In this document: positions 7,234 to 13,318 of the stretch, in pieces
How the letters are laid out: each line of letters starts with the position of its first letter
Position numbering within the stretch: position 1 is the stretch's first letter
Assembly: GCA_024641465.1 (NCBI GenBank)
Contig: JAHEDB010000018.1
Coordinates: 1 to 13,318, forward strand
DNA from: Chromatiales bacterium
GTDB taxonomy: Bacteria > Pseudomonadota > Gammaproteobacteria > UBA6429 > Thiohalophilaceae
Direction of reading: 5' to 3'
Length of the DNA stretch: 13,318 bases
The notes under the pieces: generated by a model
The model's input: the letters and a program-made list of their open reading frames with translations, nothing else
Databases searched by the model: none
Told to the model about the DNA's origin: nothing
Program-made: the position numbers and the translations under genes

Positions 7234-7758
7234 ATGAGTAGCGGTCAGGACAAGGGGATCTTTTCAGTTGATAAACTGATCAGTGAGGCGCGTCATCTGG
7301 CGGCCGAATACCGCCGCACCACCGGGCAGCCCCTCGGTATCAGCGGCGAGATCGCACAACACGACGCCTGTCAGTTGCTGGACCTCGAGGCCGTCAAGGA
7401 TGCAAACAGCAGTTATGATGCGCTTGGCCGGGGCCAACGTCAGGGGCAGCGGATCCAGATCAAGGGCCGGGTCATTTTCGATGAGGCCAAAAAGAATCAA
7501 CGTATCGGTCAGCTCAAGGTTGAGCAGGAGTGGGACAGCGTGATGCTGGTGCTGATGGATGAAAATTACGAAACCGATTGCATCTATGAGGCCAATCGCC
7601 TGGCCGTGCTGGACGCGCTGGGTGAACAAACGGATAGCAAGCGCAGCAAGCGGGGCGCGATGTCGGTGGCCAAGTTTAAAAATGTGGCCCATCTGGTCTG
7701 GACCCGCCAACAGGGGCTTGTTACCGACGAGGTGTGGGATAATCAATCCGGCACCTGA
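7234..7758 (+). CDS. Uncharacterised protein with a PD-(D/E)xK nuclease-like signature
   Basis: A 174-residue soluble protein whose name I cannot give. Residues about 12-50 contain a helix and a GISGEIAQHDACQLLDLE motif. They are followed by YDALG (61-65, Asp62) and QIKGR (75-79, Gln75 and Lys77). An acidic residue in the first helix (Glu39), an Asp about 13 residues before a Q/E-x-K, and flanking hydrophobic strands (RIQIKGRVIF, SVMLVLMD) are the layout of PD-(D/E)xK nuclease folds with Gln in place of Glu. This is inference from motif spacing. It lies 27 bases before yoaA on the same strand, so a DNA-repair role is possible. The ATG at 7234 has no strong ribosome site. Its TGA-overlapping upstream micro-frame (7217-7237) may be chance. 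Confidence 0.8.
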   Translation: MSSGQDKGIFSVDKLISEARHLAAEYRRTTGQPLGISGEIAQHDACQLLDLEAVKDANSSYDALGRGQRQGQRIQIKGRVIFDEAKKNQRIGQLKVEQEWDSVMLVLMDENYETDCIYEANRLAVLDALGEQTDSKRSKRGAMSVAKFKNVAHLVWTRQQGLVTDEVWDNQSGT

Positions 7759-7785
7759 ACGCCCTATATCGAGTTGTAGAGAATC

Positions 7786-9741
7786 ATGACCTTATCTGTC
7801 ACGGATGTCCTGTCCGCCACCGGCCCACTCGCCGCCTCCCTGGCGGGTTTTGCACCCCGCCTGCAACAACAACAAATGGCCGAGGTGATTGCCGAGGCGC
7901 TGCGTAATAAGACCCTGCTGGTGGCCGAGGCCGGTACCGGCACCGGCAAGACCTTCGCCTATCTGGTGCCCAGCCTGCTGAGCGGTAAAAAGGTACTGAT
8001 CTCCACCGGCACCAAAAACCTGCAAGACCAGTTGTTTCATAAAGATATCCCCCTGGTGCAAAAGGCCCTGGGGGTGCCGGTCGCCGTCGCCCTGTTAAAA
8101 GGCCGGGCCAATTATCTGTGTCCGCAACGTCTGGAACTGGCCTTCGAAGACAGTCGCCCGCTCAACCGACAGGGGCTGGATAAATTGCGTCGTATCAGCG
8201 CCTGGGCCGGACACACCCGCATGGGGGATCGGGCCGAGGTCAATGACATTGCCGAGGACGATCTCATCTGGTCGCGGGTCACCTCGACGGCGGACAACTG
8301 TCTCGGTCAGGACTGCCCGAAGTTGAATGACTGTTATCTGGTCAAGGCGCGCCGCGCGGCGCAGGCGGCCGATGTGGTGGTGATCAATCATCATTTGTTG
8401 TTTGCTGACATGTCGCTGCGCGAACAGGGCTTTGGCGAATTGCTGCCGAAGGCCGATGCGGTGGTGATCGACGAAGCCCATCAGTTATCCGAGGCGGCCT
8501 CGGCCTTCTTCGGCATCGGCCTGAGCGGCAATCAGTTGCTGGAACTGGCGCGGGACAGCGAGGCGGCCTTTCATAAAGACATCAATGAAGGCCATGACCT
8601 GCCCAGTGCCTGTGATGAACTGGACAAGGCCGTGCGCGACATGCGCCTGTCGATGGGCGAGGCGCAGCGGCGCGGTGCCTGGTCGGAGTTGCGGCACAAC
8701 AAGGCCTTGCAAAAAGACATTCAGACCCTCGCTACCGCGCTGGTCAAACTGCATAACCTGCTTGAACCTTTGGCGGAACGCAGCAAAGATCTGGAAAACG
8801 CCTATCGGCGTTGCAATGAATTGAGTGAACGCTTCGCCGTGCTCACGGGCGATGCGCCAGAAGATTATATCCACTGGTTTGAAACCCATAAGCGTACCTT
8901 CTCCCTGCACCTCACACCGCTGGATATCAGTGAAAACTTTCAGACCCACCTGCAGGCCATGCCGGGTGCCTGGATCTTTACCTCGGCGACGCTGAGCGTC
9001 AACGGCGGCTTTAATCACTTTGTCAGCCAGCTGGGTTTGCATGAGGCCGTCACCAGGTGTTGGGACAGTCCGTTTGATTTTGCCCGCCAGGCTATGTTTT
9101 ATCTGCCGACCGGCTTACCTGAACCGAATGAAAAGAACTATACCGCAGCAGTGGTTGAGGCTGCCCGACCGGTGCTCGCCGCCAGCGGTGGCCGTGCCTT
9201 CATGTTATTTACCAGTCATCGCGCCCTGCGCGAGGCGGCGGAGCTGCTGGAAAAGTCATGTGATTACCCGGTACTGGTGCAAGGCGATGCGCCACGCGAT
9301 AAATTACTGGAGCAGTTTCGCCAGGCCGGCAATGCCATTCTGCTTGGCACCAGTAGTTTCTGGGAAGGGGTCGATGTGCGGGGCGAGGCCCTGTCGTGCG
9401 TGATCATCGACAAACTGCCGTTTGCCTCACCAGGGGACCCGGTGCTACAGGCCCGGCTGGAGGCCATGCGCCGTCAGGGGAGTAATCCCTTCATGGAGTT
9501 TCAATTGCCCCAGGCCGTGATCACCCTCAAGCAGGGGGCGGGGCGACTGATCCGCGATGTGAATGACACCGGTGTGCTGATGGTGTGTGACCCGCGCCTG
9601 AAGAGCAAACCCTATGGCCGGATCTTTGTCGCCAGCCTGCCGAATATGCAAAAGACGCGCGATATCACTGACGTCGAACAATTTTATAACAGAATCAAGG
9701 TTTCCAATTCGGAGGTGGTCGATGAAGCTGCTTGCCATTGA
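7786..9741 (+). CDS. yoaA: DinG-family ATP-dependent DNA helicase YoaA
   Basis: A 651-residue superfamily 2 (XPD/DinG-like) helicase. Walker A is AGTGTGKT (49-56). Four cysteines at 112, 172, 177 and 183 form the iron-sulfur domain typical of the family. Then come the DEAH box (229-232), SAT (400-402), SSFWEGVD (523-530) and motif VI QGAGRLIR (583-590). All core motifs are intact. In E. coli, YoaA is a 5'-to-3' helicase that works with the HolC subunit of DNA polymerase III at damaged forks. The length fits YoaA better than the longer DinG, and tsaB directly downstream reproduces the E. coli gene order. AGAGAA lies at a fitting distance before the ATG. The 3' end overlaps tsaB by 20 bases. 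I saw no proper LexA box upstream. Confidence 0.95.
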   Translation: MTLSVTDVLSATGPLAASLAGFAPRLQQQQMAEVIAEALRNKTLLVAEAGTGTGKTFAYLVPSLLSGKKVLISTGTKNLQDQLFHKDIPLVQKALGVPVAVALLKGRANYLCPQRLELAFEDSRPLNRQGLDKLRRISAWAGHTRMGDRAEVNDIAEDDLIWSRVTSTADNCLGQDCPKLNDCYLVKARRAAQAADVVVINHHLLFADMSLREQGFGELLPKADAVVIDEAHQLSEAASAFFGIGLSGNQLLELARDSEAAFHKDINEGHDLPSACDELDKAVRDMRLSMGEAQRRGAWSELRHNKALQKDIQTLATALVKLHNLLEPLAERSKDLENAYRRCNELSERFAVLTGDAPEDYIHWFETHKRTFSLHLTPLDISENFQTHLQAMPGAWIFTSATLSVNGGFNHFVSQLGLHEAVTRCWDSPFDFARQAMFYLPTGLPEPNEKNYTAAVVEAARPVLAASGGRAFMLFTSHRALREAAELLEKSCDYPVLVQGDAPRDKLLEQFRQAGNAILLGTSSFWEGVDVRGEALSCVIIDKLPFASPGDPVLQARLEAMRRQGSNPFMEFQLPQAVITLKQGAGRLIRDVNDTGVLMVCDPRLKSKPYGRIFVASLPNMQKTRDITDVEQFYNRIKVSNSEVVDEAACH

Positions 9742-10405
9742 TGCCGCCACCGAGGCCTGTTCGGTTGCCTTACTCGCCGGAGAAGAGATCTATACGCGTC
9801 ACATGGTCACACCACGGGGCCATGCCCAGCATCTGCTCAACATGGTGAGTGAGGTCATCGCAGAAGCGGGTCTTTCCATTAAGACTCTCGATGCGATTGC
9901 CTTTGATCGGGGACCGGGTTCCTTTACCGGGGTGCGGATTAGCACCAGCGTGACTCAGGGCCTGGCCTTTGGTGCCGATCTGCCGGTGATCCCGATCTCC
10001 AGCCTGGCGACCATCGCCCAGGGGGCCTGGCGTGAAACCGGTCAGACGCAAATTCTGGCGGTGATCGACGCCCGCATGGGAGAGGTCTACTGGGGCCACT
10101 ACACCCTGTGTGAGGGGGGGATGGTATTGCAGGGTGAGGAGCATGTGAGCAAGGCCGATGCGATTCAGACCACGATCAGCGGCAGTTGGTATGGCGCCGG
10201 AACCGGCTGGCAGGCGTATCAGCAGGATTTGCTGCACGCGGTGCAGGGTGAATGCGCCGGTCTTGATAGTGAGAGCCTGCCCCATGCGATGGACCTCCTG
10301 ACCTTGGCACGGCCGCGGTATATGGCAGGGGAGACAGTATCGGCGGAGCAGGCCATGCCGACCTATTTAAGAAATGACGTGGCCATCAAGCAATCTGGGG
10401 TATAA
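9722..10405 (+). CDS. tsaB: tRNA threonylcarbamoyladenosine synthesis protein TsaB
   Basis: A 227-residue member of the ASKHA fold family. It begins MKLLAIDAATEACSVALL and contains the hallmark GPGSFTGVR (64-72) and DARMGEVY (116-123). TsaB partners TsaD and TsaE in the transfer of threonylcarbamoyl to A37 of ANN-decoding tRNAs, an essential step in the cytoplasm; it is a scaffold and has lost the catalytic site of TsaD. I chose the ATG at 9722 because a perfect GGAGGT (9711-9716) precedes it and the homologous N terminus begins there; the frame is open further upstream inside yoaA. The 20-base overlap with yoaA suggests coupled expression. The last codons contain TATAAT (10401-10406), which spans the stop. 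Confidence 0.96.
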   Translation: MKLLAIDAATEACSVALLAGEEIYTRHMVTPRGHAQHLLNMVSEVIAEAGLSIKTLDAIAFDRGPGSFTGVRISTSVTQGLAFGADLPVIPISSLATIAQGAWRETGQTQILAVIDARMGEVYWGHYTLCEGGMVLQGEEHVSKADAIQTTISGSWYGAGTGWQAYQQDLLHAVQGECAGLDSESLPHAMDLLTLARPRYMAGETVSAEQAMPTYLRNDVAIKQSGV

Positions 10406-10406
10406 T
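10401..10406 (+). promoter_or_regulatory. Possible -10 element spanning the tsaB stop codon
   Basis: A perfect TATAAT preceded by GGGG overlaps the tsaB TAA, 53 bases before the downstream start. No acceptable -35 is found at 17 bases, so this is a weak call. Confidence 0.3.
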
Positions 10407-10458
10407 CCCGGACTCAAAACGAATAAAGAAAAAGTAACGAAGCATAAGGAGGATGACG

Positions 10459-11025
10459 GTGAATATGCGATTTGGTGTGTTACTGTTGAGCGCGGCATTG
10501 GTTGCCCCGGCCATGACACAGGCCGAAATCCCCCTGGTCACCAAGGATCCGGTTGAAGCACGCGCCCATCTGCAAGTTGCCGAAGGCCCCGCCAATACAC
10601 CGGCCCCCACCGCTGCCGAAGATGAAGGCATCATTTATATCAAGAAACGCCTTAAACCCCTCTCCGTGATCTACAAAAGCGTTTTTACCGCCCTCGAACA
10701 CAACGGTTACTTCGTGTTGATCGAACCCAATATCGGTAAGAATCTGGCCAACTTCGCCCAGCGCTGGGGCACTGACTATAACAAGAACCAGTTGGAAGAG
10801 ATTCGCAGCATGGTGTTCTGTAATGCCTGGTTCGCCAACAAAATGGCCAATGCCGACCCCCATATGCTGGCGCTCTGCCCGCTGCACATTACCCTGATCC
10901 AGAAAGGTTCGTTGACTACTATCCTGTTTGTCCGACCCGGCAAGGTCGCGGTGAATAGTCCGGCCAGGGCGGTGGCGGAGGAGTTGGAGAAGGAGATAAT
11001 CCGTATTATTGAGAATGCAGTGTAA
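10459..11025 (+). CDS. Secreted DUF302-family-like protein
   Basis: A 188-residue exported protein of unknown function. The start is a choice between an ATG at 10453, a GTG at 10459 and an ATG at 10465. A perfect AGGAGG at 10447-10452 touches the first ATG and lies six bases before the GTG, so GTG is most likely. The signal peptide runs to about residue 22 (AMTQA cut before EIPL). A Pro/Ala-rich linker follows, then a domain from about residue 68 to 165. It shows the DUF302 pattern: NGYFVLIEPNIGKNL, then CNAWFANKM (Cys121) and a second Cys at 140 in LALCPLHITL, then a final strand and helix. Those two cysteines are conserved features of the family. It follows tsaB by 53 bases and may share its transcript, but a periplasmic protein has no obvious tie to tRNA modification. 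Confidence 0.85.
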   Translation: MNMRFGVLLLSAALVAPAMTQAEIPLVTKDPVEARAHLQVAEGPANTPAPTAAEDEGIIYIKKRLKPLSVIYKSVFTALEHNGYFVLIEPNIGKNLANFAQRWGTDYNKNQLEEIRSMVFCNAWFANKMANADPHMLALCPLHITLIQKGSLTTILFVRPGKVAVNSPARAVAEELEKEIIRIIENAV

Positions 11026-11059
11026 AAAACTCACCCGCATGATTGCTCCTTGGTAATTT

Positions 11060-11077
11060 ACTAAATAACTGTTTAGT
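11060..11077 (+). terminator. Weak stem-loop after the DUF302-like gene
   Basis: ACTAAA and TTTAGT form a six-base-pair stem with a six-base loop, 34 bases past the stop, followed by TTTC. The stem has little GC and the T run is short, so it is at best a poor terminator. Confidence 0.25.
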
Positions 11078-11161
11078 TTCCCGATCAGGCTTGCATCGAA
11101 TGTATTTAAATGTCGCATCACGTATTCAAGTTATTAAACTGCTGGATTGATAACGCAAAGG

Positions 11162-11231
11162 CCGCAGAGACGCAGAGTACGTAAAGAAAATATCCAAATA
11201 TTTAAACTCTGCATTGTTAGCGTCTCTACGG
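11162..11231. repeat. Degenerate inverted repeat of the CGCAGAGACGC type
   Basis: CCGCAGAGACGC (11162-11173) pairs with GCGTCTCTACGG (11220-11231) at 11 of 12 positions. AGAGT (11174-11178) pairs with ACTCT (11206-11210), and AAATAT (11188-11193) with ATATTT (11198-11203). A nine-base bulge lies in the right arm. The left flank AACGCAAAGG resembles the AACGCAAAG-CGCAGAGACGC motif that I recall as a dispersed intergenic repeat in many bacterial genomes. That resemblance is from memory; multi-copy status cannot be tested here. Confidence 0.55.
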
Positions 11232-11456
11232 TCATTTATGCCATTAGGGGACTGTATTATCCTGATGAGATACATCGGTTGCAGATATTTACCCCGGATT
11301 TAAAGCACCGCTTAAAGCAGGCTAACAATAGCTGGGCATCGAAACGAGAATAAGACTTATTTTATACTGACCTTTTGTTGTTACTCATTGTTTTTCCTTA
11401 ACTATATTTCTCCATAAAACAGTAAAAAATATACGGAATTTGCCGATACTACTATT

Positions 11457-11553
11457 AGTCGTCGTGTCTTGGCTGCGTAGGGATAAAAATCCGGAGGCAC
11501 TAAGTGGAGGCCTCTGGTTGTAGTCCGACTCAAACACGCTCACAGGGTGTTTG
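11457..11553 (+). promoter_or_regulatory. Cluster of hairpins in the probable leader of the response regulator gene
   Basis: Three compact stems follow one another. GGAT-AAAA-ATCC is at 11481-11492. CCGGAGGC (11491-11498) pairs with GCCTCTGG (11510-11517), with one G-U pair. CAAACAC (11531-11537) pairs with GTGTTTG (11547-11553). AGTCG (11457-11461) can also close around the first stems with CGACT (11526-11530). The first two stems share two bases, so they may be alternative folds. No known riboswitch class fits. Confidence 0.4.
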
Positions 11554-11639
11554 TTATCCTGTCTGGCATGTGGGTTGTTAAGTTGTTTATTAATTTAACA
11601 AAAGAAATCTGCTTCACCTTTATGACCGGAGACCATTTT

Positions 11640-12041
11640 ATGTTAATCAGAAAGAAGATACTGATTGTTGAAGGCGTGGAAATGACCCGTCACTATCTGC
11701 GCCATACCCTGACCAATGCCGGCTATGTAATAGAAGTGGCACAGAATGCGAAAGATGCCCTGAAAATGGCCAATGATGAGGACTTTGATTTGTTTTTTGT
11801 TGATGTCCACCTGCCTGAGCTGGCCGGCATTGAGCTGATTAAGTCGCTGCGTGACCTTGATGAGTATAAAACGACGCCCATCCTGGCGACTACCACGGCC
11901 AAGATCGAAAATCTCAGACAGAAAGGTGAGGCGATCGGTGTAACGGATTGGGTTAAAAAACCGATCTGTCCTCAAACTGTACTGCATATGCTGAAGGCGA
12001 TGCAGCTCGTTAATGTCCATCACGTCCAGTCACTGGTATGA
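11640..12041 (+). CDS. Single-domain CheY-like response regulator
   Basis: A 133-residue receiver domain with no output domain. It begins MLIRKKILIVEGVEM. The phospho-acceptor is Asp55 in FFVDVHLPEL, the switch Thr lies in ILATTTAK (84-86), and the conserved Lys is in WVKKPI (107). The acidic pair that holds Mg2+ is Asp-Asp in most receivers but Glu11-Gly12 here, so metal binding and phosphorylation may be altered. The start is the ATG at 11640, with GGAGA (11628-11632) seven bases before it. The frame is open further upstream, but those residues do not look like a receiver. It probably acts by protein contact, as CheY or DivK do. No histidine kinase is in the window. The hemerythrin gene converges on it, 134 bases away. 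Confidence 0.9.
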   Translation: MLIRKKILIVEGVEMTRHYLRHTLTNAGYVIEVAQNAKDALKMANDEDFDLFFVDVHLPELAGIELIKSLRDLDEYKTTPILATTTAKIENLRQKGEAIGVTDWVKKPICPQTVLHMLKAMQLVNVHHVQSLV

Positions 12042-12175
12042 CGCTAGTCTTACTGTCTCGTTATTGGATCATTTAAGGGGCGTTCAAAGAAATACACGTT
12101 CGGCGGTGGTTTTAAACTGGTGTGAGTGCTCGTTTTCTGGGCTGTGCAGGATGTGTGTTGTAAGCGTATTCCTTA

Positions 12176-12679
12176 TCAAAGTTTACTGGGTTGTCGATAC
12201 AGTGGATATAAATGAATTTCCTCCGAGCTGATGCGCTGACTAAGTAGTTCACCGAGCATCTGGAACTCATTAAGAAAGTTATCGTCTGTTGCGATATCCG
12301 TGTCAAATGAGGAATATTTTTTTAAAAAGCTGAATGCAGCCTGACCAATCTTTTTCATGTCTCTCTTGTAACTTGTAATCAGCTCCAGCACATGTTCGTT
12401 ATCGCTATAGCAGTGCAGCATGTAGACATAAAAATTAAGTTCCTCATCGAGAAGATGTACGCGCAACGCATGACGAATTTTGTTTAATTGCTTTACGACC
12501 TCATTAAAATCTTTGTGCTTGTATGCGTCACTTGCCGCTTTATATAGTGTAAATAAGTGCTGGTGGTCGGCCCGGTATTTAACGATAAGGTCTTCTTTGT
12601 AGGTAATTCCGGTACCTGGGGCGACCTCGGATGGGGATGCATTTGGCAACCCTTCCGTCTTTTTAAATAATCCAAACAT
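12176..12679 (-). CDS. Hemerythrin-like (HHE) domain protein
   Basis: A 167-residue cytoplasmic protein beginning MFGLFKK. It belongs to a bacterial hemerythrin-like subfamily with that start, an ADHQHLFTLY first helix (His39, His41), a HLLDEELNFYVYM second helix (His75, Glu79, Glu80), and a QRISSEEIHLYPLY end. The four-helix fold would hold a di-iron site that binds O2 or reacts with NO or peroxide; the function is known only at family level. The last helix has Arg where classical members have His, which I recall as normal in this subfamily. The start is uncertain: an ATG at 12691 and a TTG at 12721 are also in frame, and no strong ribosome site marks any of them. I chose 12679 because the family starts with MFxxFKK. 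An FNR-type box upstream suggests induction at low oxygen. Confidence 0.85.
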   Translation of the reverse strand: MFGLFKKTEGLPNASPSEVAPGTGITYKEDLIVKYRADHQHLFTLYKAASDAYKHKDFNEVVKQLNKIRHALRVHLLDEELNFYVYMLHCYSDNEHVLELITSYKRDMKKIGQAAFSFLKKYSSFDTDIATDDNFLNEFQMLGELLSQRISSEEIHLYPLYRQPSKL

Positions 12680-12768
12680 ACAATTACCCATTATGATCAA
12701 TGCGTTGCTATTATCGTTCAAGCCAGCCAGCAGCCGCCCAGGATAAAGACCCCGGACCAGCGTCGGTA

Positions 12769-12774
12769 AGCATA
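12769..12774 (-). promoter_or_regulatory. Candidate -10 of the hemerythrin gene
   Basis: TATGCT on the minus strand matches TATAAT at four of six positions. It starts about 30 bases from the centre of the FNR-type box, as in class II FNR promoters. The transcript would start near 12763 with a leader of about 84 bases. Confidence 0.5.
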
Positions 12775-12797
12775 AGCATGTAATTCACAGGATCACA

Positions 12798-12811
12798 TTG
12801 ACCTTAATCAA
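12798..12811 (-). promoter_or_regulatory. FNR/ANR/DNR-type operator upstream of the hemerythrin gene
   Basis: TTGATTAAGGTCAA (minus strand) matches the FNR consensus TTGAT-N4-ATCAA at nine of ten fixed positions; the one mismatch is G in place of A in the second half. Its centre lies about -41.5 from the predicted start, the standard class II activation position. No plus-strand gene lies downstream, so hemerythrin is the likely target. Confidence 0.65.
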
Positions 12812-13059
12812 GTCCGCTTAATAAATGTGGTTATAACTATTTTGGGGTAATGACTACGGCGCGAATCAGGCCAGGATATCGAGCGATATTCTCGAAGTAT
12901 TCGTATCAATATGAGTTTAGAGGCACCCTTTAGTGATTTTTAGAATTATTATTGCATATTCAGGCGGTGCGGGTGATGGAGAAATCTATAATTCTGAGTC
13001 CTGGAGATGATATAGCAGTCAGGGACGACGGGGCCAATTTCTGTCCATGAAATATTTTA
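12812..13059. other. Non-coding region between the isomerase and hemerythrin genes
   Basis: About 250 bases with no supportable gene, terminator or repeat. A 24-codon plus-strand frame starts after GGTG near 12976, but nothing supports it. A weak five-base-pair stem, TCGAG with CTCGA, lies near 12880-12897. Confidence 0.5.
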
Positions 13060-13318
13060 TTAATGCAGGTGGCCAGTTAATTTGCCATACGATTCACGAT
13101 CCATATCGATTATCTCAATGGTGATCACCGCAGCCGGGATATTTAATTTTTCTAACTTCGTCAGAACGGTTTCGGCAAGACGTTTTTTATTGTCCACATT
13201 CCGACCGGATTTGATCCTTGCCTGAATATGAATGTATGGCTCACTTCCGCCTGCGTTGCTAAAAGCCCGGAACGGATAGGCGCGGGTCTTGATATGGCTG
13301 GCCTCAAACAGGCCGCTG
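13060..13318 (-). CDS. 5-carboxymethyl-2-hydroxymuconate isomerase, C-terminal part (cut by window edge)
   Basis: The last 86 codons of a gene that begins beyond the right edge; the stop TAA is at 13060-13062. The visible protein includes LFEASHIKTRAYPF, then YIHIQARIKSGRN, and ends in ITIEIIDMDRESYGKL. These blocks match CHMI (HpaF) of the tautomerase superfamily, which isomerises 5-carboxymethyl-2-hydroxymuconate in homoprotocatechuate (4-hydroxyphenylacetate) breakdown. The catalytic N-terminal Pro is outside the window. Full-length members are about 115-125 residues, so roughly 35 are missing here. Many genomes carry solitary CHMI-like genes without the pathway, so the true substrate is open. 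Confidence 0.85.
   Translation of the reverse strand, partial: SGLFEASHIKTRAYPFRAFSNAGGSEPYIHIQARIKSGRNVDNKKRLAETVLTKLEKLNIPAAVITIEIIDMDRESYGKLTGHLH

Larger units (their letters stand above)
11026..11639. other. Long non-coding stretch before the response regulator gene
   Basis: Over 600 bases with no supportable gene. A 68-codon frame at 11147-11353 has no ribosome site, and its first part lies inside the inverted repeat, so I reject it. Contents from left to right: a weak AT stem (11060-11077), a repeat-like palindrome (11162-11231), an AT-rich segment (about 11340-11440), and a group of hairpins (11457-11553) that probably belong to the response regulator leader. Confidence 0.6.

Noticed and set aside
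9614..9721. N-terminal extension of TsaB inside yoaA
   Set aside because: The extension is an out-of-frame reading of the helicase gene. The GGAGGT and the conserved MKLLAIDAAT start at 9722 settle the true start.
11147..11353. Open frame of 68 codons within the long non-coding stretch
   Set aside because: No ribosome site and no protein-like pattern, and its first third is the inverted repeat. It is most likely a chance frame.
11535..11547. CACGCTCACAGGG resembles the first conserved block of a c-di-GMP-I riboswitch
   Set aside because: The other conserved blocks (GACGCAAAGCC and the GGTAGGTAGC region) are absent at the right spacing, so the match is chance.
11547..11639. N-terminal extension of the response regulator
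   Set aside because: The added residues are not receiver-like, and the ATG at 11640 has a well-spaced GGAGA, so the shorter protein is preferred.
12976..13050. Short plus-strand frame of 24 codons between the isomerase and hemerythrin genes
   Set aside because: It is too short and has no recognised pattern or clear promoter.

Overview
The window looks like a chromosomal stretch of a gammaproteobacterium, possibly a Chromatiales-like or environmental sulfur-oxidiser-type lineage, though the lineage is inference. The reasons are the adjacent pair yoaA-tsaB (as in Escherichia coli), mrcB followed directly by a TPR lipoprotein (as in Pseudomonas), a PilT-like ATPase, and an FNR/ANR-type operator. 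Base composition is moderately GC-rich in the core genes. Several intergenic stretches are distinctly AT-rich. No tRNA, rRNA, CRISPR array, insertion sequence or phage gene was found.

Left part (1-3489, all minus strand): the start of a PilT-type type IV pilus ATPase gene (cut by the window edge) overlaps by one base the end of a large gene for a HEAT-repeat protein fused to a complete Hanks-type Ser/Thr kinase. About 450 bases separate this from an upstream NlpC/P60 lipoprotein gene that has a good promoter. An AT-rich divergent region (3490-3712) leads to the plus-strand genes.

Centre (3713-11025, all plus strand): an orphan hydrophilic, probably disordered protein comes first. It is followed by mrcB (PBP1b peptidoglycan synthase) and its probable outer-membrane activator lipoprotein (LpoP-like). 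Next are an unrecognised small protein with a nuclease-like signature, the DinG-family iron-sulfur helicase yoaA, tsaB (tRNA t6A synthesis), and a secreted DUF302-like protein whose start is best placed at a GTG. Spacing is tight, so much of this run may be co-transcribed, with probable extra promoters before mrcB and before the nuclease-like gene.

Right part (11026-13318): a 614-base non-coding stretch holds a degenerate dispersed-repeat-like palindrome and a cluster of hairpins. It precedes a single-domain CheY-like response regulator with an unusual acidic pocket. Convergent to it is a hemerythrin-domain gene preceded by a near-consensus FNR-type box placed correctly for class II activation. 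At the right edge, on the minus strand, is the C-terminal part of a 5-carboxymethyl-2-hydroxymuconate isomerase gene.

No clearly new multi-gene system is evident. The best candidates for new biology are the kinase-PilT coupling, the nuclease-like orphan beside yoaA, and the O2/NO-type control of hemerythrin next to an atypical receiver protein.
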